Shown here one piece after another: positions 23,233 to 32,049 of a stretch of DNA of 38,555 nucleotides; positions within the stretch are counted from its first letter, which is position 1, and every line of letters starts with the position of its first letter. Source of the stretch: Desulfofustis sp. (GTDB lineage Bacteria; Desulfobacterota; Desulfobulbia; Desulfobulbales; Desulfocapsaceae); the NCBI GenBank assembly GCA_013042475.1, contig JABDQA010000097.1, forward strand, positions 1 through 38,555, in the 5' to 3' direction. The notes beneath the pieces are model-generated. The model made no database searches, was not told the origin of the DNA, and saw nothing but the letters and a program-made list of their open reading frames with translations. The translations under genes and the position numbers were made by a program.

Positions 23233-25431
23233 TTACGAGGGTGATAGCTTGAAGGTGACCATATCCGGGCCATTGACCTTCTTGGGCTTGACCAGCATGA
23301 CCGGGGAACCCTCATCGAAGCTCTCACCATCTTTCAATTCAAGCACACCGAAGATCGAACCGGTAACGCCTGGAAATTCTACCTGGACAACCACTTTTTC
23401 CTTATCCAGCAGGTGCCCCAGACGGCCTTCGTAGACGACTGTAAAGGAGCGGATAAAGCCTGACCCGGGATTAATGGCTCTGGCGTCTTTTTCGGGATCA
23501 AGAATTAACAGGCTTTCCTCATCGAACATTGCCGGCGGGATAATCACCTCGTCGCGCTCAGCGGCATAGGTTCCGTTGATCTTTCCCTTGACAAGGTCGG
23601 AGTAAAATTTTGCCCCGGCCACACCAGCGGTATAACGATACGACAGCGGAATCTTGCCTCGCTTTTGCGCCATGGCCAGTACATCGACCTCTACTGGCTT
23701 GATCTGCGTCATCTCGAGATTGGTTTTTTTCCTTCCCAGCGGGGCGAAATATTTAATATCAAGAATCCCGCCTGTTCGCTTGGATTCTGGCTTCCAGACG
23801 GCTTTTACGGACATGCCGATCTTGACATCCTTGGGATCGACCTCGCCGAGTTTGTGCACCAGACCCATATCCTCATTGATACCGTCAAGGGCAATTACCG
23901 CGAAAATGTTCACCTCACCGTCAGGCAGAGGAGAACTGTCCCAATTGACATGGGAAATGGTAAAGGTCTTGACCACACCTGAATCCGGCAGGTTGTAATA
24001 GTTTGTAACCGGAGCCAGATCGGCAATTTCCGAGAATGGTCGAGCAGGCACCATCATCCGGTTGGTGTGGGTATCCAGGCTGCCGCGGATTTTGCCTTTT
24101 TTAAGGCCATCGAGATAAGTCGATATGGCAAAGCCGTTATCCCAGGCGTAGCGTAAATCAGGGGCATCAGAGATATTCGGCACGTCGTCGACTGATTTGA
24201 TGGGTGTGCCTGGCAGATCCTCCCGCTTCATCGCATTCCAGCGTGACGAATTAACCGGAGAGGCGCCTTCAGCACCCATTACCACGACGGTGCCCGCCTG
24301 CATGAGATCACCCCAGGCCTGAGCCACACCGCGGCGCAACGCCCGTTTAATCTGCCGTTTACCCGCCTGACCGCTGAGCTGGAAATAAAGCTCGGCAATT
24401 TTCATGAGCCCAGTGGCGGCGATGGGATTACCGACGCCCAACGCCCCCCCCGAAGGACACATCGGATGACTGCCTTCACAGCCCAGGTTGCCCGATTCAA
24501 AAAGATTTCTTACCGTCCGCCCGGTCTTGTCGAGAAGCAGAGCGTTGAGGTGGTGCAGGGCTTTATAATCGAAAGGATCGTAAGGTTCGAAGAAATCGAT
24601 ATCTTTCGCCGGGTCGACGATTCCGGCCATCTTATACGCATCTTTTGCGGCCATGGCGACATAGTCGGGGTAACAGAGATCCCTTGTACACCAATAGGCG
24701 GTCTCGAGACGGAAACCGACACCATCGATGAAGACCGGCGCCTTTTTCAGAGTGCGGGCTATTCGTTCGTTAACCAAGATGATTGCAACGGCGGCGTCCG
24801 AGGTCGGGCTTATATCCAAGCGCTTGACAGGCCAGGAAAGCAGCGGTGAATTAAGAACATCATCGGCGCTCAAGTCTACGGCTACCTGAGAGGCAGGATG
24901 GTGCAGCGCGTTGCGCTTGATCATCGCTGAAACCTCGGCCAGGTCCCGCTCGCTGTAACCGTACACGTGCATGAACCGAGCCATCTCCAGGGCGAAGATA
25001 TGGATCAGGGTCAGCTCAAGCGGTTGTTCGGTAACTCGGTCAAAGATCGTGATAAAGGCACCGGCCGGATGCGGAGTGCACGGAGACATCTTTTCTTCGG
25101 CGACCACCATACAACTGTTGTATTTGCCTGAGGCAACGTGCATCCAGCCGTGAATCGGGCTCATTACCCCGGTAGCGCCGCCTATGAAGTGGCGCATGTA
25201 CGGCTTGTTGGAACCACCGGCTCCGGCGATCAGATGCTCCCCCTTCATGTGGACACCATCAAAAGCGTCAGGGGCCGTGCCAAGGGTTACGGCATCTATG
25301 TCCTCAATATCCAGGCCAGCGTCTTCCAGAGCCATACGCACAGCCTGGGCTGCCAATTCACCGGGAGCTTCCTGGGCCCGGCGCATGAATTTGGTCATAC
25401 CCACACCAATAACTGCTACCCGATTACTCAT
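23233..25431 (-). CDS. Thiolase-fold protein fused to DUF35/OB-like domains, catalytic residues replaced
   Basis: A 732-residue protein. Residues 1 to about 390 align without gaps to SCP-x/acetyl-CoA acetyltransferase thiolases in the active-site segment, but the nucleophile motif NxCATG reads IGGATG, so Gly85 replaces Cys. The HDCF motif reads EPYDPF (Tyr284 for His), and GHP reads GNP (334-336). Residues about 425-575 and 595-732 look like two DUF35 (OB-fold, acyl-CoA-associated) units, each with a KIRG/KING start, but the zinc cysteines are absent. Known thiolase-like proteins without the Cys that act with DUF35 partners include the steroid side-chain aldolase Ltp2, so a C-C lyase or aldolase role is possible; this is inference. 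AAAGGAGG precedes the ATG, which overlaps the upstream thiolase-like gene by four bases. Confidence 0.85.
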   Translation of the reverse strand: MSNRVAVIGVGMTKFMRRAQEAPGELAAQAVRMALEDAGLDIEDIDAVTLGTAPDAFDGVHMKGEHLIAGAGGSNKPYMRHFIGGATGVMSPIHGWMHVASGKYNSCMVVAEEKMSPCTPHPAGAFITIFDRVTEQPLELTLIHIFALEMARFMHVYGYSERDLAEVSAMIKRNALHHPASQVAVDLSADDVLNSPLLSWPVKRLDISPTSDAAVAIILVNERIARTLKKAPVFIDGVGFRLETAYWCTRDLCYPDYVAMAAKDAYKMAGIVDPAKDIDFFEPYDPFDYKALHHLNALLLDKTGRTVRNLFESGNLGCEGSHPMCPSGGALGVGNPIAATGLMKIAELYFQLSGQAGKRQIKRALRRGVAQAWGDLMQAGTVVVMGAEGASPVNSSRWNAMKREDLPGTPIKSVDDVPNISDAPDLRYAWDNGFAISTYLDGLKKGKIRGSLDTHTNRMMVPARPFSEIADLAPVTNYYNLPDSGVVKTFTISHVNWDSSPLPDGEVNIFAVIALDGINEDMGLVHKLGEVDPKDVKIGMSVKAVWKPESKRTGGILDIKYFAPLGRKKTNLEMTQIKPVEVDVLAMAQKRGKIPLSYRYTAGVAGAKFYSDLVKGKINGTYAAERDEVIIPPAMFDEESLLILDPEKDARAINPGSGFIRSFTVVYEGRLGHLLDKEKVVVQVEFPGVTGSIFGVLELKDGESFDEGSPVMLVKPKKVNGPDMVTFKLSPS

Positions 25432-26534
25432 AGCGCCCTCCTTTCATTATCCAATATGGCTACGACACAGGAATCAGTCGGGATCCCACGCCAGGCATGC
25501 ACCAGGGTACGCTGAGCGTCTATCTGGCACCTGCCGGCTTCACCTCGCAGCTGCGAGAACGCTTCATAAAGACGGACACCGCCAGTTGCTTCGAACATGT
25601 CGCCGCCCCCCAGAGCACCGCCATTGGGATTGACAGTAGAATTATGGTTGTCGTTGACACCCATGGCTTCCATATGCATCAGCTGTCGATGTGCATAGGT
25701 GTCGGAGACAAAGAACGCATCGATTTCTTCAGCAGGGTTGTTAATCCCTGACTCATGGTAGGCGCGCTCTGCGGCTATTGCCGTGCCGATTGAAAAAGTG
25801 TGATCACGGCGTTCGAGGATAGAAGTGCCCGACCCCCAGCCGATGCCCGAGATAAAGGCAGGCTTTTCAGAGTACCTGCGGGCGGCCTCGTCTGTACCCA
25901 GCACGGCAACGACCGCGCCATCAGCATATTGCGCACACATCAACTCGGTCAAAGGCAGGGACACCGGACGAGAATCGATAATATCATCAACCGAGAAATT
26001 GTCGCCGTACGGAGCGTTCGAGTTGGCAATCGCAGCTTCACGATTTTTGACCACGACTTCGGCCACTTCTTCGATCCCATATCCCGCTTCGCTCAAAAAA
26101 GAATTGAGTTCCAGCCCTGCCAACCAGTGCGGCGACAGGCCGAAACGGTTGTAAACCGGGTCGAAGGCGAATCGGATCATTTCATCCTTGGTCAAAACAT
26201 TCGAGGCCTTGCTGTAGGACTCGACGACCAGGATATCGAAACGTCCGGTCTCGATCTGCATGGCTGCCGAGGCAACCGCATGCATGAAATCGCCTGGGAT
26301 GGTGTACACCGGTTTGCGCACCATACCAAGTTGATCGGGAACGTACTCGTCAGCTATAGAATAGCCGGAAGGAAAGTCTTCTTCTGCAGATACGGCACCG
26401 TCTATCTGATCTATCGTGACGCCCGCATCCCTGTAAGCCATTTTAGCAGCTTTGGCGATCATCTCTCGATACGACAGACCTGTCGACGTGGGAGTGAAGC
26501 CGCAGATGCCCATTCCTAACAATGCAACGCCCAT
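25428..26534 (-). CDS. Second thiolase-fold protein (acetyl-CoA acetyltransferase-like), catalytic residues replaced
   Basis: I place the start at 26534 (368 aa, MGVALLGMGICGFTP) because TGAGGAAG lies five to six bases upstream; the longer frame begins on TTG at 26564. It has the two-lobed thiolase fold with the conserved NPNGGALGGG (302-311) and ATGGVRLYEAFSQLRGEAG region. The nucleophile region reads IPGDFMHAVASA without any Cys, the HDCF position reads SDTY (277-280), and GHP reads GDM (311-313). It is therefore unlikely to be a classical thiolase. It is the first gene of a two-gene unit, with the larger thiolase-DUF35 fusion starting in a four-base overlap (25428-25431), so the two proteins are probably made in equal amounts and form a complex. 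Confidence 0.85.
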   Translation of the reverse strand: MGVALLGMGICGFTPTSTGLSYREMIAKAAKMAYRDAGVTIDQIDGAVSAEEDFPSGYSIADEYVPDQLGMVRKPVYTIPGDFMHAVASAAMQIETGRFDILVVESYSKASNVLTKDEMIRFAFDPVYNRFGLSPHWLAGLELNSFLSEAGYGIEEVAEVVVKNREAAIANSNAPYGDNFSVDDIIDSRPVSLPLTELMCAQYADGAVVAVLGTDEAARRYSEKPAFISGIGWGSGTSILERRDHTFSIGTAIAAERAYHESGINNPAEEIDAFFVSDTYAHRQLMHMEAMGVNDNHNSTVNPNGGALGGGDMFEATGGVRLYEAFSQLRGEAGRCQIDAQRTLVHAWRGIPTDSCVVAILDNERRAL

Positions 26535-27019
26535 AGCATCTTCCTCACTTCCGGTATTCCCCAATACATCATGCCTGGAAAATGAACCCTCCTGGCACAG
26601 CGCCCCGGAAAAGCCCTCTTGGATTTATTGGAGGAGAGTTTCTGCATGGCAAGAAACCATTAAATTAACATTCTATATTAGTTAATATTAATTAATGCAA
26701 ATAATTAATTCAGGGGAATTCCATTTTTATTTCCATGGTAATAGTGATTTGCAATCATCTTGCTACGAAATGTTTACCAGCCTATTTTGGGCTCGGGTGG
26801 ATATAGCAAGCAACCGCTTACGTTGGGGAAGAGATTCGAAAACTCTCACCATCTAGCATTGAGTTTCGGAACTTGCTGCGACTACAGCTTCTGTCTGGGA
26901 GTATATCCAGGATAAACTTTCACTTGGAGGCGTTGATAATGTTGTTACCGAAACCGACGCTATGAGGTAGGTTATCAGTGGAGCTGACAAATTACGCAAA
27001 CGCAAAGGAGTGTCGAAAT
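26535..27019. promoter_or_regulatory. Divergent regulatory region between thiolase-like and corrinoid operons
   Basis: A 485-base gap from which both operons start in opposite directions. Positions 26660-26715 are extremely AT-rich and contain a 7-bp inverted repeat TTAATTA (26688-26694) and TAATTAA (26702-26708) with a seven-base spacer, a possible operator. No regulator gene adjoins it. I searched for a cobalamin-riboswitch B12-box pattern ahead of the corrinoid genes and saw none. Confidence 0.4.
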
Positions 27020-28030
27020 ATGAATTCTGCAGGCTACCAATTGTTCATGTCGGCAATGTTCAAAGGGCAGAAGGGGGAGAGGCCGCCCACAGGAACCCCT
27101 ACCTCTATTGCCTGTCATGACCTCATGGATGCAACTGGAGTTTCATTTCCGGATGCTCATCTCAATGCGTCTGCCATGGCTGAATTAGCTCTGGGCGGAC
27201 ACGAAATCATCGGCTTCGATACGGTCATGCCTGAATTCAGTGTTGACCAGGAGGTAGCGGCCCTGGGCGCCGACGTTGACTGGGGTGACCGGAATATGAT
27301 GCCGGACACTAAATCGTTTCTCTACGAAGATTTTTCAGATATCGCCATACCCGACAATTTTATGGAAGAACCATCTATGCGGGTATTGCTGGACGCCCTC
27401 ACCATCCTGAGGCGCCATGTGGGTGGTTCAGCAGCCGTCATCGGAAAAGCAATGGGCCCCTGGACACTATCTTATCACATGGCCGGAACCCAGAATTTTC
27501 TGTTACAGATCGGTCTCGGAGAAACGGACAAAGTACGTAAAATGGTCGAGCAGCTCATGCCAGTTACCATCGCCTCGGTTAATGCTCAGTTCCAGGCCGG
27601 TGCCGACGTAGTTGTGGTCGCGGACCATGCCACGGGTAACCTGATTAGCCCTATTCACTATGCCGAGCTGCTGTTGCCCTATCATAAAGAGCTGACCAGA
27701 CAGATCGACGGTCCGACGATCCTTCATGTCTGTGGCAACTGCACCGACCGACTACATCATTTCTGCGAAGCAGGTTTCAATGCGTATCATTTCGAGTGGC
27801 AGGTCGATGCCCGAGAAGCGGTAGAGATAGTAGCCGATAAAATGGTGTTGATCGGCAACGTGAATAATCCCCAAGTTCTACTCCAGGGAACTCCGGAAGA
27901 TGTCTACAACCAGGCGCGCTATGCCATCGACGCTGGAGTGGAAATAATAGGACCTGAGTGCGCCATCCCTCTGAAGACGCCATTGGAAAATTTGAAAGCT
28001 ATTGTTGCCGCCGTTCAAGAGGGTTATTAA
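27020..28030 (+). CDS. MtaA/UroD-type corrinoid methyltransferase
   Basis: I use the ATG at 27020 (336 aa) because AAAGGAG lies nine bases upstream; a GTG at 26978 would add 14 unlikely residues. The protein belongs to the uroporphyrinogen-decarboxylase superfamily and matches the methylcobalamin:coenzyme M methyltransferase branch (MtaA/MtbA, about 340 aa). Zinc ligands of that branch are present as His236-x-Cys238 and Cys314 (HVCGNC, GPECAIPLKTP), with the 76-residue spacing of MtaA. It should move a methyl group between the corrinoid protein and a thiol acceptor; in a non-methanogen the acceptor is unlikely to be coenzyme M and could be tetrahydrofolate or another thiol. The corrinoid protein gene follows 61 bases downstream. 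Confidence 0.87.
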   Translation: MNSAGYQLFMSAMFKGQKGERPPTGTPTSIACHDLMDATGVSFPDAHLNASAMAELALGGHEIIGFDTVMPEFSVDQEVAALGADVDWGDRNMMPDTKSFLYEDFSDIAIPDNFMEEPSMRVLLDALTILRRHVGGSAAVIGKAMGPWTLSYHMAGTQNFLLQIGLGETDKVRKMVEQLMPVTIASVNAQFQAGADVVVVADHATGNLISPIHYAELLLPYHKELTRQIDGPTILHVCGNCTDRLHHFCEAGFNAYHFEWQVDAREAVEIVADKMVLIGNVNNPQVLLQGTPEDVYNQARYAIDAGVEIIGPECAIPLKTPLENLKAIVAAVQEGY

Positions 28031-28091
28031 CCTGACTGGAGTGTGACTCTTTATAAGATAGGAAAGTCAAATTCAACCAAGGTTACTGGGA

Positions 28092-28730
28092 ATGAGCCAA
28101 CATATAAATAAAATTCAGCAAGCCATTGTTGTCGGCCATCACAAAGAGATAGAAGCACTGGTTCAATCAGCCTTGGACGATGAGATTGCGCCTGAGCTGA
28201 TTGTTAATGCAGCTATGATACCGGGTATGGACGCTGTGGGACAGAAATTCAGCACTGGAGAAATTTTCGTTCCCGAAATGCTGGCATCCGCCGTAACCAT
28301 GAACAAGGGGCTTGACCTCCTAAAGCCAATTCTTCAGCAGGGTAACAGTGAGACAAAGGGAACCATCATTGTCTGCACTGTCAAAGGCGATTTGCATGAT
28401 ATAGGCAAGAACCTGGTGGTGATGATGCTGGAAGGAGCCGGTTTTGAGGTGATCGACATGGGCGTTGACATTAACGTAGAGAACCTCATCGACAAGGTCA
28501 AGGAGATTAAACCCGATGTGCTAGGCCTTTCCGCCCTGCTGACAACCACACTTCCGGAAATGGCCAAAGTAATAGAGTCACTCAAAGCCCATCGCGTTCG
28601 TGACCAGGTTAAAGTGATGATCGGTGGAGCCCCGGTTGATGAAGCTTTTAGCGAGAAAATAGGGGCCGACGCGTACGGCAAGGATGCGGCCGAAGCAGTT
28701 CAGATAGCCCGGCAATTGATTGCCGGATGA
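28092..28730 (+). CDS. Methyltransferase cognate corrinoid protein (MtaC/MtbC/MttC type)
   Basis: A 212-residue two-domain corrinoid carrier. The N-terminal helical cap (about 1-85, B12-binding_2) is followed by a Rossmann-like B12-binding domain with the base-off signature DLHDIG (100-105, His102 as lower axial cobalt ligand), GLSALLTTT (Ser147) and GGAPV (178-182). It carries a methyl group on cobalt between a substrate-specific methyltransferase and an acceptor methyltransferase. Length and motifs match methanol, methylamine and methoxyarene carriers, so the methyl donor cannot be named. It is cotranscribed with the MtaA-type gene. No MtaB, MttB or MtgB-type substrate methyltransferase and no RamA-type activator is found in this window. 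Confidence 0.93.
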   Translation: MSQHINKIQQAIVVGHHKEIEALVQSALDDEIAPELIVNAAMIPGMDAVGQKFSTGEIFVPEMLASAVTMNKGLDLLKPILQQGNSETKGTIIVCTVKGDLHDIGKNLVVMMLEGAGFEVIDMGVDINVENLIDKVKEIKPDVLGLSALLTTTLPEMAKVIESLKAHRVRDQVKVMIGGAPVDEAFSEKIGADAYGKDAAEAVQIARQLIAG

Positions 28731-28920
28731 GGGTCCATTCTTCATCCTGTTGGTTTTTAATTCCGATAAATTCTGTCGAATTACGCCTCCCCCCGCTAAT
28801 TCAATGCTTACGCAAAGTGAACGTATGGGAGATAAATGATTACCCAGAACAAGCTGATTTGAGTGATATAAGGATACTCTTTGTAAAGCTTTTTTTTAAG
28901 ACGTGCTAATTAATTTCAGG

Positions 28921-29730
28921 TTATTTCTGAAGGTCTTTAGTTTGTCCAACCATTTTGGGTAGTAACCTGTTGCTCAAACAGCCAATACCAGGAATATCGA
29001 TTGCAATCGTCTGACCATCGCCAATGATACCTGCGTTTACCGACGTGCCGCAGGTAATGACATCTCCCGCAAACAACATTGCTTGGTGAGCGATATGCCA
29101 AACGATCTCCTGCGGTGAGAAAATCATATCGCTGACCGGGTAATCCTGCTTCGTGACACCGTCCAAAATAGCATGTACGCGCAGGCTCGCTGGATCAATG
29201 CCAGTGGCGATGTAGGGACCAATCGGACCGAAACTAGGAAAACTTTTGGCACGACACCATTGTGGGAACTCAGCGTTTGCAAACAACACGTCAGCCGCAG
29301 TGATATCATTGATGCAAGTATAGCCGAAGATGATATCGTCAACCTCATCCCGGTCAGGTTGGAAGCAATTTTGGCCAATCACAATTCCCAACTCAGCCTC
29401 GAACTTGACCCGTCCGGAATAGCCAAATGGCCTGGTAATGGGACACTGATGAGCCGAGATAGATCCATTGAGTTTGACGAAAAATAAGGGGAAATCGGGA
29501 ATCTTTGTCTTCTCGAACTGCTGACGCTCATGAAAGTTATTCCACAAGCCGAGGAATTGTCTTGGTTCCACTGGTGGTAACCAGGTCACTTCATCTGTAT
29601 AGACAGCCTTCCTCGTAAGCGTTGGATTATCAAATAACTCGCCTTCGCATAAAACAATCTGTATACCGTCGAGATAACCAAGCCTAGACCGCCCTTCAAA
29701 TTCTATCCTACACCAGTAAGTTTGTTTCAT
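28921..29730 (-). CDS. Fumarylacetoacetate hydrolase (FAH) family protein
   Basis: A 269-residue FAH-fold enzyme. The divalent-metal ligands Glu111, Glu113 (FEAELGIVIG) and Asp142 (NDITAAD) and the active-site Lys162 (RAKSFPSFGP) are present, along with the NNFHERQ lid motif (64-70) and the closing GTSVNAG and GIGCLSNRL motifs. Family members cleave or decarboxylate acylpyruvates and 2-hydroxy-dienoates or hydrolyse oxaloacetate-like acids. Length fits the HpcE/acylpyruvase group. It is transcribed toward the corrinoid operon (convergent) and away from the TRAP cluster. A modest GAGGCAG ribosome binding site precedes the ATG. The substrate is unknown; an aromatic-ring or keto-acid fragment is plausible. 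Confidence 0.88.
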   Translation of the reverse strand: MKQTYWCRIEFEGRSRLGYLDGIQIVLCEGELFDNPTLTRKAVYTDEVTWLPPVEPRQFLGLWNNFHERQQFEKTKIPDFPLFFVKLNGSISAHQCPITRPFGYSGRVKFEAELGIVIGQNCFQPDRDEVDDIIFGYTCINDITAADVLFANAEFPQWCRAKSFPSFGPIGPYIATGIDPASLRVHAILDGVTKQDYPVSDMIFSPQEIVWHIAHQAMLFAGDVITCGTSVNAGIIGDGQTIAIDIPGIGCLSNRLLPKMVGQTKDLQK

Positions 29731-30864
29731 GAACTGCCTCTATATAGTCGCATCCTTAACTGAAGGTATACAGACATATCAGTCGGAATCTTTATTAGGT
29801 AGCTGGCTCAAATACCTATGGTGTGTAATTGACACCTATAAAAAGAGCAGAGCCCAAAAGAGGTACCCATGCTCATCCGGACTCTGCTGGTGGAGAGCGT
29901 CGAAGTCTATGCAGGAACAAGGACAATCTCCAATACTAAATATAGTCACTGAGCCTGACCAGTAAATGCAACGATGTGGTGGCAACTTGGAACCTGCAAG
30001 TGTTCCGTTTTTCTTTGATTAGGTATGGCAGAACTTTTTGCAGCCCAGGGATTTACAATAAACTGAAAGGCTTCACGGTTTGCTAATAATTACAAATAGT
30101 TCTGATATAGGTAAGAATATTGCTATTGATAAAGCGTTCTGTTGTTATTGTGAGATCAGCGCGAAGAGATTCGACTCAGCATATCTCAGGTCAGGATGCA
30201 TTGGTATGTGGTGTTCATACCACCCATTCAGATTTTTCTTTTAGTTAGGTTTTTGTCTTAATTTTTACGAGGATCGCTTTTTTATGAAAATCATTTGAAA
30301 ACAATAGAATAATATCAGATTAGGGTTATATTAAATGAGTAAGTTTAGTTATTGAATGTGGCTGTTACGTTGTGTCACACCCCAATATTTCTTTTGCGCT
30401 AGGAAATCATTCACTATGGCAGGAAGGGAGATTGCCTGTGAGAGGAACCAGCGGCTTGAAACTGAAACTCCTATTAGCAGGACTATTGCGCCCGGCTTTT
30501 TTAAATCTCTTAAGTATTCCTTATTTCGTTGCTAGTCGAGCCAGATCAGTCCATGCTGGTTTGTTTTGTTCCGTCAGTAATAATAATTCTTTCAGGCTGG
30601 TGCTTTGCGTTGATCACACTGGTATAGCATCGGATGTTCAGCCACAGTGGTGGAATACGATTCGTATGTTTCTACGATGCCGACTTGTGATCAATGGTAG
30701 ATACCGCAGCGTGTTGAGCTGCCGCGCTACAGCATTTAGTGTTGTGTTACTAGGTTTGTTGCCATGATATCCATGCAAATGCTGTTATACTTGCGGAGGC
30801 GGTGGGCGTCTGGATACCCAGTCGTTCAATGTTACTAATCCAACAAAGCGAGGAGGTACCGTAG
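29731..30864. other. Long intergenic region ahead of the TRAP operon
   Basis: About 1.13 kb. I see no convincing gene: the frame at 30372-30767 starts with GTG, is rich in Arg, Ser and Cys and shows no family motif. A 7-bp inverted repeat TGGTATG (30202-30208) and CATACCA (30216-30222) and a palindrome ATACGA-T-TCGTAT (30655-30667) are candidate operators. The TRAP operon promoter and that of the FAH gene (minus) are expected here. A sigma-54-like match near 30027 has wrong spacing. Confidence 0.4.
30202..30222. promoter_or_regulatory. 7-bp inverted repeat, candidate operator upstream of TRAP operon
   Basis: TGGTATG (30202-30208) and CATACCA (30216-30222) are perfect inverse complements separated by seven bases, about 640 bases upstream of the TRAP binding-protein gene. 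A TTTTTCTTTTAG run follows at 30232, so it could also be a weak terminator for an unseen transcript. The half-site resembles GntR/FadR-type TGGTnnnACCA operators, which are common near TRAP clusters; this is inference. Confidence 0.3.
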
Positions 30865-32022
30865 ATGAAAAAAGACAAGACCCCCAAAAAGGTAGTCAAA
30901 CGGGAGCCAGAAGCCGGACGCCGCAAGTTTCTCAAAACCGCGGCCACAGCAGCGGGGGCTGCTACGGTGGCGTCAATCGGATTTCCTATGGTTTCTAGGG
31001 CCCAAACAACTGTTTTGAAGATGCAGGGAGCCTGGGGCGCCAAGGATATCTTCAACGAGTATGCCGAAGACTATGTGAGGCGCGTAAATGAAATGGCGGG
31101 CGGCCGTCTGAAGATCCAGTATTTGATCTCGGGTGCAGTCGTCAAGTCGTTCCAGGTGCAGGATGCCGTGCACAAAGGCGTACTCGATGCCGGGCACCAG
31201 GTGGCCGTGTACTGGTATGGCAAATCCAAGGTTGCCTCGCTATTCGGCACCGGCCCGGTATTTGGCCAAAATGCTCACCAGGGCCTTGCGTGGATGTACT
31301 ATGGAGGCGGTCTGGAACTTTACCAGGAACTGCTGGAAGCTCTCGGTCTCAATCTTGTCGGCTTCTTCTGCATGCCGATGCCGACCCAGCCCCTCGGCTG
31401 GTTCAAGGAGCCGATTGAAAGCTCCGATCAGATGGTTGGTCTCAAATACCGAACAGTCGGACTGGCCGCTGACCTGATGCAGGCGATGGGCGTAAAGGTA
31501 ACTCAGCTGCCAGGCGGTGAAATTGTTCCGGCGCTCGAGCGCGGTGTTATTGAGGCATTCGAGTTTAATAACCCGACATCTGACAAAAGCTTCGGAGCCC
31601 AGGATGTCAGTAAGGTCTATATGCTCGGCAGCTACCATCAAGCAGCTGAGTTTTTTGAGATCATTTTCAACAAAGACAAGTACAATGCGCTGGCCGATGA
31701 GCAAAAAGCGATCCTCAGATACGCTGCCGAAGCAGCATCTTCGGACAACTTCTGGAAAGGTCAGGACCGCTACTCTAAGGATCTCCAATGGCTCAAGAAC
31801 GAGGCTGGGGTAAAAGTTTATCGTACGCCGAAGTCAGTTATGGAAGATCAGCTCAAAGCGTGGGACGAGGTTCTTCCACAGCTGGAGAAAGATCCGTTCT
31901 TTGCCAAGGTCGTCAAATCGTATAAGGAATTTGCCAAACGGGTGGCCTATTACGAACTGATGAACTCGGCAGATTACAAACTGGCCTATGATCACTACTT
32001 CCCGGGTGAGCTGGGATTCTAG
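30865..32022 (+). CDS. TRAP transporter substrate-binding protein (DctP family, Tat-exported)
   Basis: A 385-residue periplasmic binding protein. The N-terminus has a twin-arginine signal (GRRKFLKTAATAAG, Arg19-Arg20) with probable cleavage after SRA46, so it is exported folded by Tat. The mature protein resembles the keto-acid/chloroaromatic branch of DctP proteins (TakP/FcbT1-like), with LPGGEIVPALERGVIEAFE and the conserved arginine in GLKYRTVG that usually binds a ligand carboxylate. AGGAGG lies eight bases before the ATG. It is the first gene of the TRAP operon and is followed by a strong hairpin. The ligand is probably an organic acid. Context (amidase, hydroxyacid dehydrogenase) supports an amide- or hydroxy-acid. 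Confidence 0.92.
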   Translation: MKKDKTPKKVVKREPEAGRRKFLKTAATAAGAATVASIGFPMVSRAQTTVLKMQGAWGAKDIFNEYAEDYVRRVNEMAGGRLKIQYLISGAVVKSFQVQDAVHKGVLDAGHQVAVYWYGKSKVASLFGTGPVFGQNAHQGLAWMYYGGGLELYQELLEALGLNLVGFFCMPMPTQPLGWFKEPIESSDQMVGLKYRTVGLAADLMQAMGVKVTQLPGGEIVPALERGVIEAFEFNNPTSDKSFGAQDVSKVYMLGSYHQAAEFFEIIFNKDKYNALADEQKAILRYAAEAASSDNFWKGQDRYSKDLQWLKNEAGVKVYRTPKSVMEDQLKAWDEVLPQLEKDPFFAKVVKSYKEFAKRVAYYELMNSADYKLAYDHYFPGELGF

Positions 32023-32049
32023 TCGATACGGTAATTATCACTACAACGG

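Noticed and set aside
26535-26564. TTG-initiated extension of the smaller thiolase-like protein
   Set aside because: The ATG at 26534 has a strong ribosome binding site and matches the normal start of the fold.
26735-27019. Cobalamin riboswitch ahead of the corrinoid genes
   Set aside because: No B12-box-like sequence or multi-stem arrangement could be recognised by eye in the leader.
28709-28726. 7-bp hairpin CCGGCAA-TTGA-TTGCCGG at the end of the corrinoid gene
   Set aside because: It lies inside the coding sequence and has no T tract after it; too weak to call a terminator.
30026-30043. Sigma-54-like site TGGCAG...TTGCA upstream of TRAP operon
   Set aside because: The spacing between the GG and GC elements is 11 bases instead of the required 10, and it is over 800 bases from the gene.
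30372-30767. 131-codon plus-strand open frame upstream of the TRAP operon
   Set aside because: GTG start without ribosome binding site; composition rich in Arg, Ser, Leu and Cys without domain-like pattern; other frames there show nothing either.
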